From Rhodospirillaceae bacterium (GTDB lineage: Bacteria > Pseudomonadota > Alphaproteobacteria > Rhodospirillales > Casp-alpha2), in contig NZAZ01000162.1 in the NCBI GenBank assembly GCA_002686255.1, forward strand, positions 1 through 41,631: DNA of 41,631 bases. The letters run 5' to 3'. The notes beneath the pieces are model-generated. The model was given only the letters and a program-made list of their open reading frames with translations. It was not told where the DNA came from and made no database searches. This document shows, piece after piece, positions 33,645 through 41,631 of the stretch. Within the stretch, counting starts at the first letter, position 1, and the number at the start of each line of letters is the position of its first letter. The translations under genes and the position numbers were made by a program.

Positions 33645-35648
33645 ATGGTCATGTTGGAATTAGTGAAATCGCAACTAGCCGAATCGTCCCCATCCGACGT
33701 TTACGATTTTGACGGTATCGATGGGGTCATTGATGAAGCGCGTGATTGGCTTGCCGAACGCCAGGCCGAGGACGGCTGTTGGGCGTTCGAGTTGGAAGCC
33801 GACGCCACCATCCCGGCCGAGTACATCATGCTCAACCATTACCTGGGCGAGATCGACGATGCCGTCGAGGCCAAACTGGCCGTCTACCTCAGGAACACCC
33901 AAGGCAAGCACGGCGGCTGGCCGCTTTACCACGACGGCGACTTCAACCTCAGCGTCTCGGTGAAGGCCTATTTAGCCCTCAAGCTGACAGGCGAAGACGT
34001 CGACGAGCCTTATATGCGGTGGGCCAGGAAGGCGATCCTGGAACACGGCGGCGCCGCCCGGTCAAATGTCTTCACTCGTTTTGCCTTGGCCCTGTTCGAC
34101 CAAGTGCCGTGGCGCGCCGTCCCCGTGATCCGGGTCGAATCCATGTTGTTGCCTAAATGGGCGCCTTTCCACATCTACAAGGTTTCCTATTGGTCGCGAA
34201 CGGTGATGGTGCCGCTGAAGGTGCTGGCGGCGTTGAAACCCCGGGCCCGCAACCCGCGCGGCGTCGATATTTCCGAACTGTTCGTCAAACCGGCGAACGA
34301 ACAGAGGTTTTATCAGATAAATCCGACCGGCAATTTCTTTGGCATGTCGATGCTGGTTATCGACTTTATGGCACGATTCGTTGTCCCGCTGATTCCCCGG
34401 CGCGTGGAAAAGAAGGCCATCGAAAGGGCCATGGAATTCATCACCGAGCGCCTCAACGGCGAGGATGGCCTGGGCGGAATTTTCCCGGCCATGGCCAACG
34501 CGTTGATGGCGTTCGATGCGTTGGAAGTTCCCAGGGATCATCCCGATTACGTCATTTGCCGCAAGGCCATCGACAGGCTTCTGGTTCTCAACGACGACTG
34601 GGGCTATTGCCAACCCTGTCTGTCGCCCGTATGGGACACCAGCCTGGCCGCCCATGCGATGATGGAATCGGGCCTTTCCGCCAACGATCCGATCATGACG
34701 CGAGCCAATGAATGGTTGCTGGGCCGGCAAATCCTCGACGTCAAGGGCGACTGGCAGGCCAACCGCGGCCATCTTCGCCCCGGGGGATGGGCGTTCCAGT
34801 ACTGGAACGACTATTACCCCGACGTCGACGACACCGCCGTCGTCATCATGGCGCTTCATCGCGCCGACCCTGAAAAATACCGTGAAGCCATCGAACGCGG
34901 CACCGAGTGGATCATCGGCATGCAAAGCAAAAACGGTGGCTGGGGGGCTTTCGACGCCGACAACAATCATATGTTCCTGCAAAACATTCCCTTTGCCGAT
35001 CATGGCGCGCTTCTCGACCCGCCCACCGCCGATGTCAGCGCCCGTTGCCTGAGCATGCTGGCCCAATTGGGCTACCAGAAGAACCACCCGGTCATGGCCG
35101 AGGGGCTGGCGTACCTGCGCAGCGAACAGGAAGAGGACGGATCCTGGTTCGGCCGATGGGGCAACAATTACGTCTATGGGACGTGGTCGGTCCTGTGCGC
35201 CTTTAACGCCGCCGGCGTGGACATGCGGGCCCCCTATATCCGCAAGGCCGTGGATTGGCTGAAATTCGTCCAGCGCCCCGACGGCGGTTGGGGGGAGGAC
35301 TGTTCCACCTACTGGCAGCACCGGACCTGGTATGTATCGGAGGCGACCCTGCATCGCCGCCGCGACGAGGTCAAAACCAGCACCCCGTCGCAAACGTCTT
35401 GGGCGTTGTTGGGTTTGATGGCGGCCGGTGAGGCCAATAGCGAGAGCGTCGATCAGGGGATAGAATACCTGATGAACGCCGAACGCGACGCCGGCAATTG
35501 GCATGAGGAATATTTCAATGCCGTCGGCTTTCCCCGGGTCTTTTACCTCCGCTATCACGGGTACAGCGCCTATTTCCCGTTATGGACGCTGGCCCGTTAC
35601 CGCGACCTCAAGAACGGTGGTGGCAAGTATCCCAAGTTCGGTATTTGA
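33645..35648 (+). CDS. shc: Squalene-hopene cyclase
   Basis: Cyclises squalene to hop-22(29)-ene and hopan-22-ol at the inner membrane. The 667-residue length fits the family. The catalytic DVDDTA motif (DxDDTA) lies at residues 393-398. Several QW repeats are visible, such as GMQSKNGGWGAF, EQEEDGSWFGRWG, VQRPDGGWGED and QAEDGCWAF. The central hydrophobic QINPTGNFFGMS region is also typical. The ATG at 33645 follows AAGG; a second ATG two codons on is possible. The 3' end overlaps the start of hpnG. Confidence 0.97.
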   Translation: MVMLELVKSQLAESSPSDVYDFDGIDGVIDEARDWLAERQAEDGCWAFELEADATIPAEYIMLNHYLGEIDDAVEAKLAVYLRNTQGKHGGWPLYHDGDFNLSVSVKAYLALKLTGEDVDEPYMRWARKAILEHGGAARSNVFTRFALALFDQVPWRAVPVIRVESMLLPKWAPFHIYKVSYWSRTVMVPLKVLAALKPRARNPRGVDISELFVKPANEQRFYQINPTGNFFGMSMLVIDFMARFVVPLIPRRVEKKAIERAMEFITERLNGEDGLGGIFPAMANALMAFDALEVPRDHPDYVICRKAIDRLLVLNDDWGYCQPCLSPVWDTSLAAHAMMESGLSANDPIMTRANEWLLGRQILDVKGDWQANRGHLRPGGWAFQYWNDYYPDVDDTAVVIMALHRADPEKYREAIERGTEWIIGMQSKNGGWGAFDADNNHMFLQNIPFADHGALLDPPTADVSARCLSMLAQLGYQKNHPVMAEGLAYLRSEQEEDGSWFGRWGNNYVYGTWSVLCAFNAAGVDMRAPYIRKAVDWLKFVQRPDGGWGEDCSTYWQHRTWYVSEATLHRRRDEVKTSTPSQTSWALLGLMAAGEANSESVDQGIEYLMNAERDAGNWHEEYFNAVGFPRVFYLRYHGYSAYFPLWTLARYRDLKNGGGKYPKFGI

Positions 35649-36331
35649 AGAACCTTGGCGTTATTTGCGGGCTCATCCGCGAGGCCGATTGCCTAGGCGT
35701 TTTCCCGGCCGGCCAGCGGCCTTCCGTAAGATGCAGCGGCGCCCAAACCAAGCGGGCTTTTGCCCTGGCCCGGCAATTGACCGCCGAAGGATGCCGGGGG
35801 CTGCTCAGTTTCGGCACCGCCGGCGGTCTGACCGCGGACCTGAAACCCGGCGCCGTGGTCGTTCCTCAAACCATCGCCGCCGATGACGGCCGGGTTTACG
35901 ATACGTCGGAACCGTGGCGCGACAGCGTGCTTAGGGGTTTGGCCGACGGCGAGTCCATCGACACCCGGACCATGGCCGGCTCCGACGCGGTTGCCGCCAC
36001 CGTCGCCGCCAAACGCGCCCTGGCGGCGGAGACGGGCGCCGTCGCCGTCGATATGGAAAGCCACGCCGTCGCCCGGGCGGCCCGGGAAGCCGGGGTGCCG
36101 TTCCTGGTCATCCGGGCCGTCGCCGATCCCGTGGGGCGGACGATACCGGATTGGGTTTTGGGAAACATTACCGAGGCCGGCGATCCCCGGTACGGAGCCA
36201 TCCTTGCCGGCTTGCTCAAAAATCCTTGGGATTTGCCGGCCCTGATCGGCCTGGCCGGAGACAACGGAAAAGCAATCGCCGCCTTACGCCGCGTTGCTGG
36301 CCGTCTCGGCCCGTCGTTCGGCCTTGAGTGA
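35645..36331 (+). CDS. hpnG: Hopanoid-associated nucleosidase HpnG
   Basis: Phosphorylase/nucleosidase-fold protein that removes adenine from adenosylhopane to give ribosylhopane. The 228 residues contain LGVICGLIREADCLG, the SFGTAGGLTADLKPG motif, and the VDMESHAVARAAREAGVPFLVIRAVADP motif shared with MTA/AdoHcy nucleosidases. The start is a TTG at 35645 that overlaps the shc stop (TTGA); no ATG or GTG stands in frame near it. Its last 48 nt overlap the end of the convergent hpnH, so transcripts from the two strands would be complementary there. Confidence 0.9.
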   Translation: MKNLGVICGLIREADCLGVFPAGQRPSVRCSGAQTKRAFALARQLTAEGCRGLLSFGTAGGLTADLKPGAVVVPQTIAADDGRVYDTSEPWRDSVLRGLADGESIDTRTMAGSDAVAATVAAKRALAAETGAVAVDMESHAVARAAREAGVPFLVIRAVADPVGRTIPDWVLGNITEAGDPRYGAILAGLLKNPWDLPALIGLAGDNGKAIAALRRVAGRLGPSFGLE

Positions 36332-37447
36332 CTCTTCCTCGGCCTTTCTCTGGCTCAGCGTCTTGATCAGGCCTTCGAAGACGAACTCGGCCGGACGCTG
36401 ATTATCGAGGGGGATTTCCGGCGCCATCGGCCTGTCCGTGTCGATCCCCTTCAAATATATCCCCAGCGCCTTCAGGGGATGGGCGACGACGTCGGTGACG
36501 GCGGTCGCCTCGTAGCCGCAATGGACCATGCAGTCGGCGCATTTTTCGTATTTGCCGGTGCCGTAATCGTGCCACCGGGTTTCCGTCATCAACTGATCGA
36601 AATTTTCGGCGCATCCCTCGCTCAACAAATAACACGGCCGCTGCCAGCCAAAGATGTTGCGGGTCGGATTGCCCCAAGGCATGCACTGGTATTGCTGGTT
36701 TCCGGCCAGGAAGTCCATGAACAGGACCGATTGCGAGAACCGCCATTTGATCTCTCCCCGAAGCTTGAAGATATCGCGGAACAATTGCTTGGTCTTGATC
36801 CGGTTGAGGAAATGTTCCTGGTCCGGGGCGCGCTCATAGGCATAGCCCGGCGATACGGTAATCCCCTCGACGCCCAGGTCGCCGATGACGAAATCGAAGA
36901 AATCCGCCGCTTCGCGGGCGTTCATCTGATCGAACAGCGTGCAGTTGACGTTGACCCTGAAGCCCTTGGCCTTGGCGGCGCGGATGGCCGAGACGGCGCG
37001 TTTGAAAACGCCCTTTTGCGACACCGCGTGATCGTGGTGTTCCTCCAGGCCGTCGAGATGGACCGAAAAGGTCAGGTACGGCGACGGCGTGAAGCGTCCG
37101 AGGTTCTTTTCCAGCAGCAAGGCGTTGGTGCACAGATAAACGAACTTCTTGCCGGTGATGATGCCGTCGACGATTTCGACGATATCCTTGTGAATCAAGG
37201 GCTCGCCGCCGGCGATGGAGACCACCGGGGCGCCGCATTCATCGACCGCGTCCAGGCATTCGCGGAGGCTGAGCCGTTTGTCGAGGGTCTCGTCCTCGTA
37301 GTCGATCTTGCCGCAGCCGGCGCAGGCCAGATTGCAGCGGAACAGCGGCTCCAGCATCAGGACCAGGGGGTATTTGCCGGCGCCCTTCAGCCGTTGGCGA
37401 AGGACATAGGCGCCAACCCGGATTTTCTGGATCAAGGGGATGGACAC
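36284..37447 (-). CDS. hpnH: Adenosyl-hopene transferase HpnH (radical SAM)
   Basis: Radical SAM enzyme that adds a 5'-deoxyadenosyl group to diploptene to form adenosylhopane, the first step of side-chain extension. The 387 residues contain the cluster motif CNLACAGC (Cys38, Cys42, Cys45) within FRCNLACAGCGKIDYE, the SAM-binding SIAGGEPLIHKDI, and a C-terminal cysteine-rich stretch KCADCMVHCGYEAT. The start is a GTG. It lies 13 nt downstream of ispH in the same direction, so both are likely cotranscribed. It is convergent with hpnG. Confidence 0.95.
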   Translation of the reverse strand: MSIPLIQKIRVGAYVLRQRLKGAGKYPLVLMLEPLFRCNLACAGCGKIDYEDETLDKRLSLRECLDAVDECGAPVVSIAGGEPLIHKDIVEIVDGIITGKKFVYLCTNALLLEKNLGRFTPSPYLTFSVHLDGLEEHHDHAVSQKGVFKRAVSAIRAAKAKGFRVNVNCTLFDQMNAREAADFFDFVIGDLGVEGITVSPGYAYERAPDQEHFLNRIKTKQLFRDIFKLRGEIKWRFSQSVLFMDFLAGNQQYQCMPWGNPTRNIFGWQRPCYLLSEGCAENFDQLMTETRWHDYGTGKYEKCADCMVHCGYEATAVTDVVAHPLKALGIYLKGIDTDRPMAPEIPLDNQRPAEFVFEGLIKTLSQRKAEEESLKAERRAETASNAA

Positions 37448-37460
37448 GGAAGCAGCCTGC

Positions 37461-38435
37461 CTAGGGGCGCTGTCCGTTTTGGCGAACGGCTTCCTTGAGC
37501 TCGCGGGGAAGCTTGAAGGTAATGTTTTCCTCCACCCCTTCGAGCTTCTTCAACTTGACCTCGGCGAAATCGCCAAGACGGGCGATCACTTCCTGGACCA
37601 GTTCCTCGGGCGCCGACGCGCCGGCGGTGACGCCGACGATATCGACGTCCTTGAGCCACGCCGGGTCCAGGTTGCCGGCATCGTCGATCAGGTAGCTGGG
37701 AACGCCGAGCTCGGTGCCGATCTCGCGCAGGCGGTTGGAATTGGAGCTATTGGTGGCCCCAACCACAAGCAGCAAATCCACGTGTTCTGCCAGGTTGCGG
37801 ACGGCCTGTTGGCGGTTCTGGGTGGCGTAACAGATGTCCTTGACGTCGGGGCCGATAATGGCCGGGAAACGCTCCTTCAGGGCCTCGATCACGTCGCGGG
37901 TCTCATCGACGCTGAGCGTCGTTTGGGTGACGTAGGCGAGCTTGTCCGGGTCCCGTACCTCAAGCTTGGCCACGTCTTCGGGCCTGGTCACCAGCAACAC
38001 GCCGCCGGGAATGCGGCCTTGGGTGCCTTCGACTTCCGGGTGGCCCTCGTGGCCGATCAGAATGACCTGACGGTCCTTCTTGGCGTGATTCTGCCCTTCC
38101 TTGTGGACCTTGGACACCAACGGACAGGTGGCGTCGATAACCGGCAGGTCGCGGGCCTTGGCTTGGTTCTCGACGGTTTCGGAAACTCCGTGGGCGCTGA
38201 AAATCGTTACCGCGCCATCGGGCACGTCATCCACCTCTTCGACGAAAACAGCGCCCTTGGCCCTGAGAGTCTCGACCACGCGCTTGTTGTGGACGATTTC
38301 GTGGCGCACGTAAACCGGCGGGCCATATAGGTCGAGGGCCCGTTCGACGATTTCGATGGCGCGTTCGACGCCGGCGCAAAACCCGCGCGGGGAGGCCAGC
38401 CATACGTCGATTCTCTGGTTCTTTTTCGGTGCCAT
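37461..38435 (-). CDS. ispH: 4-hydroxy-3-methylbut-2-enyl diphosphate reductase
   Basis: Final enzyme of the MEP pathway; makes IPP and DMAPP, the precursors of farnesyl diphosphate used by HpnD. The 324 residues have the three iron-sulfur cysteines: Cys20 in [13 protein letters not shown], one in [15 protein letters not shown], and one in [13 protein letters not shown]. The start [12 protein letters not shown] was chosen; an upstream extension of 19 codons is unlikely. It diverges from hpnA across a 196-nt AT-rich gap. The ispH-hpnH pairing is typical of hopanoid loci. Confidence 0.96.
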   Translation of the reverse strand: MAPKKNQRIDVWLASPRGFCAGVERAIEIVERALDLYGPPVYVRHEIVHNKRVVETLRAKGAVFVEEVDDVPDGAVTIFSAHGVSETVENQAKARDLPVIDATCPLVSKVHKEGQNHAKKDRQVILIGHEGHPEVEGTQGRIPGGVLLVTRPEDVAKLEVRDPDKLAYVTQTTLSVDETRDVIEALKERFPAIIGPDVKDICYATQNRQQAVRNLAEHVDLLLVVGATNSSNSNRLREIGTELGVPSYLIDDAGNLDPAWLKDVDIVGVTAGASAPEELVQEVIARLGDFAEVKLKKLEGVEENITFKLPRELKEAVRQNGQRP

Positions 38436-38631
38436 GGTCGATACCCAATAACCTTGCCGATTGCAAGCGCGCCAAGGGGCGGCAAGGATCATTGTTGAAA
38501 ATAGGGACTATCCGGCCAAAGGTGAAGGGGTGTTTACCCTTTTCGGCGGGTTTTTTAAATGCAAAACCTGTATTTGAGCACCTCTTTTTCGCCGAAAGGC
38601 CGGTAATGACAGCGAGCAAAGGAAACGGCTC

Positions 38632-39639
38632 ATGATTTTTATCACCGGAGCCACCGGATTCGTCGGATCGGCGGTCCTCAGAAAGCTGATCGAACGCGGC
38701 CATGAGGTGCGCGCCCTGGTCCGCCCGGCCAGCGACCGCCGCAACCTCGACGGCTTGTCCGTCGAGGTGGTCGAAGGCGACCTGACCGAGCCCGCTACCC
38801 TCGGCGACGCTGTCAAGGGGTGCCGGGGCCTTTTCCACGTCGCCGCCGATTACCGGTTGTGGGCGCCCGACCCGGCGCCGATGTTCAAGGCCAACGTCGA
38901 AGGAACCCGGGCGATCATGCTGGCGGCGGCGGAGGCCGGTGTCGAGCGCATCGTCTATACGTCTTCCGTCGCCACCTTGGGCCTGTTGCCGGGCGACCAG
39001 GCGTCGGACGAGGAAACGCCGGTCGGGTTCGAGGATATGATCGGCCCTTACAAGCAATCCAAGTTCCTGGCCGAAGCCGAGGTCCGGGAGTTGGCGGACT
39101 CCGAGGGCCTGGCGGTGGTCATCGTCAACCCGTCGACGCCCATCGGCCCGCGCGACATCAAGCCGACCCCCAGCGGACGCATGATCGTCGAGGCGGCGTC
39201 GGGGAAAATGCCGGCCTATGTGGATACCGGGCTCAACGTCGTCCACGTGGACGACGTCGCCGAAGGCCACCTGCTGGCCTTCGATAAAGGAAAGCCGGGA
39301 GAGCGTTATATCCTCGGCGGCGAGAACCTGAGCCTCAAGGAAATCCTCGCCGCCATCGCCGACATCACCGGCGGCAAGGCGCCGGGGCTCAGGATTCCCC
39401 ACAACCTGATCATGCCCGTCGCGGTGGTGGCCGAAGCCTGGACGCGGCTGACCGGCGGCGGCGACCCCTTCGTCACCGTCGACGGCCTCAGGATGGCGAA
39501 AAAGAAGATGTATCATTCCCACCAAAAGGCGGCCCGGGCCTTGGGATATGCGCCCCGTCCGGCGACAAAGGCGTTGCGCGACGCCGTCCAATGGTTCCGT
39601 GAAAACGGCTATCTGGGTTATACCAAGGAGCGGTATTAA
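38632..39639 (+). CDS. hpnA: Hopanoid-associated sugar epimerase HpnA
   Basis: NAD-dependent epimerase/dehydratase of the extended SDR type found in hopanoid loci; the substrate is unproven. The 335 residues have the ITGATGFVGSAVLR cofactor motif (Gly6-Gly12), the TSSVATLG segment and the catalytic Tyr140-Lys144 pair in GPYKQSKFLAE. The ADYRLWAPDP segment is typical of HpnA. The start follows AAAGGAAA. It is separated from the main hpn operon by the reversed ispH-hpnH pair. Confidence 0.9.
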   Translation: MIFITGATGFVGSAVLRKLIERGHEVRALVRPASDRRNLDGLSVEVVEGDLTEPATLGDAVKGCRGLFHVAADYRLWAPDPAPMFKANVEGTRAIMLAAAEAGVERIVYTSSVATLGLLPGDQASDEETPVGFEDMIGPYKQSKFLAEAEVRELADSEGLAVVIVNPSTPIGPRDIKPTPSGRMIVEAASGKMPAYVDTGLNVVHVDDVAEGHLLAFDKGKPGERYILGGENLSLKEILAAIADITGGKAPGLRIPHNLIMPVAVVAEAWTRLTGGGDPFVTVDGLRMAKKKMYHSHQKAARALGYAPRPATKALRDAVQWFRENGYLGYTKERY

Positions 39640-39731
39640 TTCGCGTTTTCCCATGAACGGGACCTTGCCCTGGGGGCGGCGGCGTTTTATGACTCCGTCC
39701 TCTGGTTTCAATGGGGAATGGCGAAAATCTC

Positions 39732-40535
39732 ATGAAAGCGGTCATGTTAGCCGCCGGCGTCGGAAGACGTCTTTATGGCGATGAAAACGACAACCTGCCC
39801 AAGGCGTTGCTGCGTTTCGAGGGCAAGACGCTTCTCGAGCGCCATGTCGGAATCCTGAAGGCGCTCGGCGTCGACGAGCTTGTCCTGGTCGTCGGTCACC
39901 GCAAGGAGGACCTTTTGGCGGAAGCCGGAAAAGTGGCGCCCGAGGGGTTTATCCGCTCCGTTTTCAATCCCCGTTTCAATGAAGGCCCGATCCTGTCGCT
40001 GTGGACCGCGGGCGAGGAATTGCGCAGCGGCGGCGACGTCCTGTTCATGGATTCGGATGTTCTCTATCCCCCGGAAATGATGAACAGGCTGTTGCGTTCC
40101 GTGCACGACAATTGCTTCATCATCGACCGTGATTTCGAACCCGGCGAAGAACCGGTGAAGCTTTGCATCCGCGACGGCGAGCCGGTCGATTTTGGCAAAC
40201 AGGTCACCGGCGACCATGACGATATCGGCGAGTGGCCCGGTTTTTTGAAAATGTCCGGCGATGTCGCGGCCAAAGTCGCCGATGCTGCCGGGGCCTATAT
40301 CGACAGGGGCGAATTCGGCGTCACCTACGAAGAAGCCATGCGCGACGTGCTGGCGGCCGAACCCGAGGGCACCTTCGGTTACGAGGACATCACCGGCATC
40401 CCCTGGATCGAAATCGATTACCCTTCCGACCTGCTGCGGGCGGAAAAGATCATCATGCCGCTGGTCAGCGATTTCGCCGCCGGGGAAACCGCATCGGACG
40501 AACAGCCCCGGGTCAACCAGGCCTCCGGCGAATAA
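39732..40535 (+). CDS. Phosphocholine/sugar-phosphate nucleotidyltransferase-like protein
   Basis: A 267-residue NTP_transferase-fold protein. The signature LAAGVGRRLYGDENDNLPKALL binds the NTP, with the lysine of NLPKALLRF. The metal-binding Asp is probably in LFMDSDVLYP (Asp-Ser-Asp). The region FNPRFNEGPILSLW resembles the NDFN-N-SLW segment of cytidylyltransferases for phosphorylated alcohols. The start is MKAVMLAAG; an ATG seven codons upstream is the alternative. It follows hpnA by 92 nt. A hopanoid head-group role is conceivable but not shown. It is a distant relative of the protein at 23433-24209. Confidence 0.8.
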   Translation: MKAVMLAAGVGRRLYGDENDNLPKALLRFEGKTLLERHVGILKALGVDELVLVVGHRKEDLLAEAGKVAPEGFIRSVFNPRFNEGPILSLWTAGEELRSGGDVLFMDSDVLYPPEMMNRLLRSVHDNCFIIDRDFEPGEEPVKLCIRDGEPVDFGKQVTGDHDDIGEWPGFLKMSGDVAAKVADAAGAYIDRGEFGVTYEEAMRDVLAAEPEGTFGYEDITGIPWIEIDYPSDLLRAEKIIMPLVSDFAAGETASDEQPRVNQASGE

Positions 40536-40552
40536 CGCCCCTCACCCCCCCC

Positions 40553-41401
40553 TCATGATCCCTGGCTGAATTGCAACAGCACGACGCCGAAGGCGACGGC
40601 GGCGGCGGCGGTGACGCGCCGGCGGCCGAAAGGTTCGCCGAGCATGATGGCGCCGATCAACGCCGCCAGGATGACGCTGGTCTCGCGCAGCGCCGAGATA
40701 TAGGTCATCGGCGTCAGGGTCATCGCCCAAATCACCAGCCCATATGCCAGAAAGGCCAGAACCCCGCCGATTACGCCGGTCTTCCAGTGCGCCGTCAGAG
40801 ACGGCCCGAGGACGCGCCGGCGCATGAAGATCACCAGCAGCCCGAAGGGAATCCCGTCAATCAGGAACAGGTAGACGATATAGGCGAACACATCGTCCGC
40901 CGTCCGCCCGCCGAGGCCGTCGATGACCGTGTAAACGGCGATGGTGACGCTGGTGCAGAGGGCGAAGAAAACGCCTTTGCCTTCTCCCGTCCGCCAACGG
41001 CTCTCGAACGTCAGGCTGATGATGGCGGCGCAAATGACGATCACCGCGGCGGCGCCGGCCGGGCTCAGGGTTTCGTCGGCGAAAATAAACGCCGCGGCGG
41101 CGACCAGGATCGGGGCGGTGCCGCGCGAGATCGGATAGACGTGGGACAGATCCCCGAACCGGTACTGCAGGGCGACGCAGACGAAATAGACCTGATGGAC
41201 GGCGGCGGACCCCAGAATGAACGGCCACGCCTCGGCATTCGGCGCCTCGACGAAAGGCAGCAACACGGCCGCGCAGACGACGCCGACGCCCTTGGCCAGG
41301 GCGAGGCGCACCCACGGGTCGCCGCCGCTCTTGACCAGCGCGTTCCAACTCGCGTGAAGGACCGCCGCCGTCAGAACCAGGGTAAGGACAAGTGGATCCA
41401 T
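40553..41401 (-). CDS. EamA/DMT-family transporter
   Basis: A 282-residue drug/metabolite transporter of the EamA fold, with about ten hydrophobic helices. Two repeats are visible, one ending in YPISRGTAPILVAAAAFIF and the other in ISALRETSVILAALIGAIMLGE. Its substrate is not predictable. It is convergent with the nucleotidyltransferase gene, 17 nt apart. The region upstream of its start contains the REP-like repeats. Confidence 0.88.
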   Translation of the reverse strand: MDPLVLTLVLTAAVLHASWNALVKSGGDPWVRLALAKGVGVVCAAVLLPFVEAPNAEAWPFILGSAAVHQVYFVCVALQYRFGDLSHVYPISRGTAPILVAAAAFIFADETLSPAGAAAVIVICAAIISLTFESRWRTGEGKGVFFALCTSVTIAVYTVIDGLGGRTADDVFAYIVYLFLIDGIPFGLLVIFMRRRVLGPSLTAHWKTGVIGGVLAFLAYGLVIWAMTLTPMTYISALRETSVILAALIGAIMLGEPFGRRRVTAAAAVAFGVVLLQFSQGS

Positions 41402-41471
41402 GGGGGGTGTCTAAAGGCGTCTAAAAGCGGCCAGCAGGTTGCTGAAAAAACCACGACCTGGAGCAATTACC

Positions 41472-41631
41472 CTTCGAGACGGACCTCCGGTCCTCCTCAG
41501 GGTGAGGCATAAGGTATAATAACTCCTCATCCCGGGCAGCGGGCGCAAGTGAGCGTGTCGAAGCCTCATCCTGAGGAGCCGGCCAGCGGACGGCGTCTCG
41601 AAGCCTCATCCTGAGGAGCCGGCCAGCGGAC
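41472..41631. repeat. REP-like palindromic repeat cluster at the window edge
   Basis: A 34-nt sequence beginning TCGAAGCCTCATCCTGAGGA is present at 41558-41591 and again at 41598-41631, a 40-nt tandem period. A diverged copy in the opposite orientation lies at 41473-41508 (its reverse complement begins GCCTCACCCTGAGGAG), and a partial copy lies at about 41521-41560. The unit has a palindromic core (CTCATCCTGAGGAG). The array continues beyond the window. Such sequences recur in many alphaproteobacterial intergenic regions, so this is a repeat rather than a gene. Confidence 0.85.

Noticed and set aside
34062..35558. A 498-codon open frame opposite squalene-hopene cyclase
   Set aside because: Antisense to a certain gene with no recognisable domain or signal; typical GC-rich shadow.
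38227..39711. A 494-codon open frame on the minus strand covering hpnA and the ispH start
   Set aside because: It opposes the HpnA frame and enters ispH out of frame. Nothing in the translation resembles a protein family.
41515..41520. Perfect TATAAT near the right edge
   Set aside because: No -35 at 16-18 nt, it lies within the repeat cluster, and no plus-strand gene follows in the window.
1..41631. CRISPR array, tRNA, rRNA or prophage
   Set aside because: No regularly spaced direct repeats with unique spacers, no cloverleaf or rRNA sequence that I could recognise, and no phage genes.

Overview
The window looks like a chromosomal segment of a high-GC alphaproteobacterium, probably Rhodospirillales-like and possibly from an environmental or metagenomic assembly. 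This rests on the gene content and order: rpsF diverging from fabD-fabG-acpP-fabF-mltG; yicC-gmk; lptF-lptG-lptD-surA-pdxA-rsmA; and a near-complete hopanoid (hpn) cluster with ispH and hpnH. The protein style also fits (a charged acidic tail on bS6, a proline-rich LptD N-terminus). No rRNA, tRNA, CRISPR array or intact transposase gene was seen.

Layout. 1-7632: ribosomal protein bS6 on the minus strand, then the fatty-acid synthesis operon fabD, fabG, acpP, fabF and an internally shortened mltG. A convergent short-chain dehydrogenase follows, then yicC and gmk. 7642-15975: a minus-strand envelope block whose transcription order is lptF, lptG, lptD, terminator, surA, pdxA, rsmA. 16261-20171: a large cobalamin-binding-type radical SAM enzyme, an acyl-CoA dehydrogenase split by one in-frame amber codon, and a truncated, frameshifted remnant of yaaA. 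20260-24209: a small surface-polymer-like module with a membrane sulfatase-fold protein, a small membrane protein, a CDP-glycerol glycerophosphotransferase-like enzyme and a nucleotidyltransferase. 24380-28210: a sulfolactate module (suyA, suyB and a comC-like dehydrogenase) facing an iron-type alcohol dehydrogenase of the hydroxyacid-oxoacid transhydrogenase family. 28382-39639: the hopanoid locus, with hpnM-hpnC-hpnB-hpnD-hpnE-shc-hpnG on plus, ispH-hpnH on minus and hpnA on plus. 39732-41401: a second nucleotidyltransferase and an EamA-type transporter. 41472-41631: a REP-like palindromic repeat cluster that runs off the window.

How the genes work together. The fab genes make acyl chains. 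The lpt genes and surA place lipopolysaccharide and beta-barrel proteins in the outer membrane. The hpn genes turn farnesyl diphosphate into squalene (HpnD, HpnC, HpnE), cyclise it to hopene (Shc) and add an adenosine-derived side chain (HpnH, then HpnG). IspH supplies the isoprenoid precursors, and HpnM is a Ttg2D/MlaC-like periplasmic partner. The window is therefore dominated by outer-membrane and membrane-lipid construction, with one inserted organosulfonate catabolic unit.

The most notable sequence-level observations are these: a MITE-like inverted-repeat element at the hpnD/hpnE junction that supplies the hpnE start codon; the amber-interrupted acyl-CoA dehydrogenase; the yaaA relic; the missing C-terminal segment of MltG; three copies of an unrecognised motif in the LptD N-terminus; the unassigned polymer-like module; and an HpnP-like radical SAM gene of unknown substrate.
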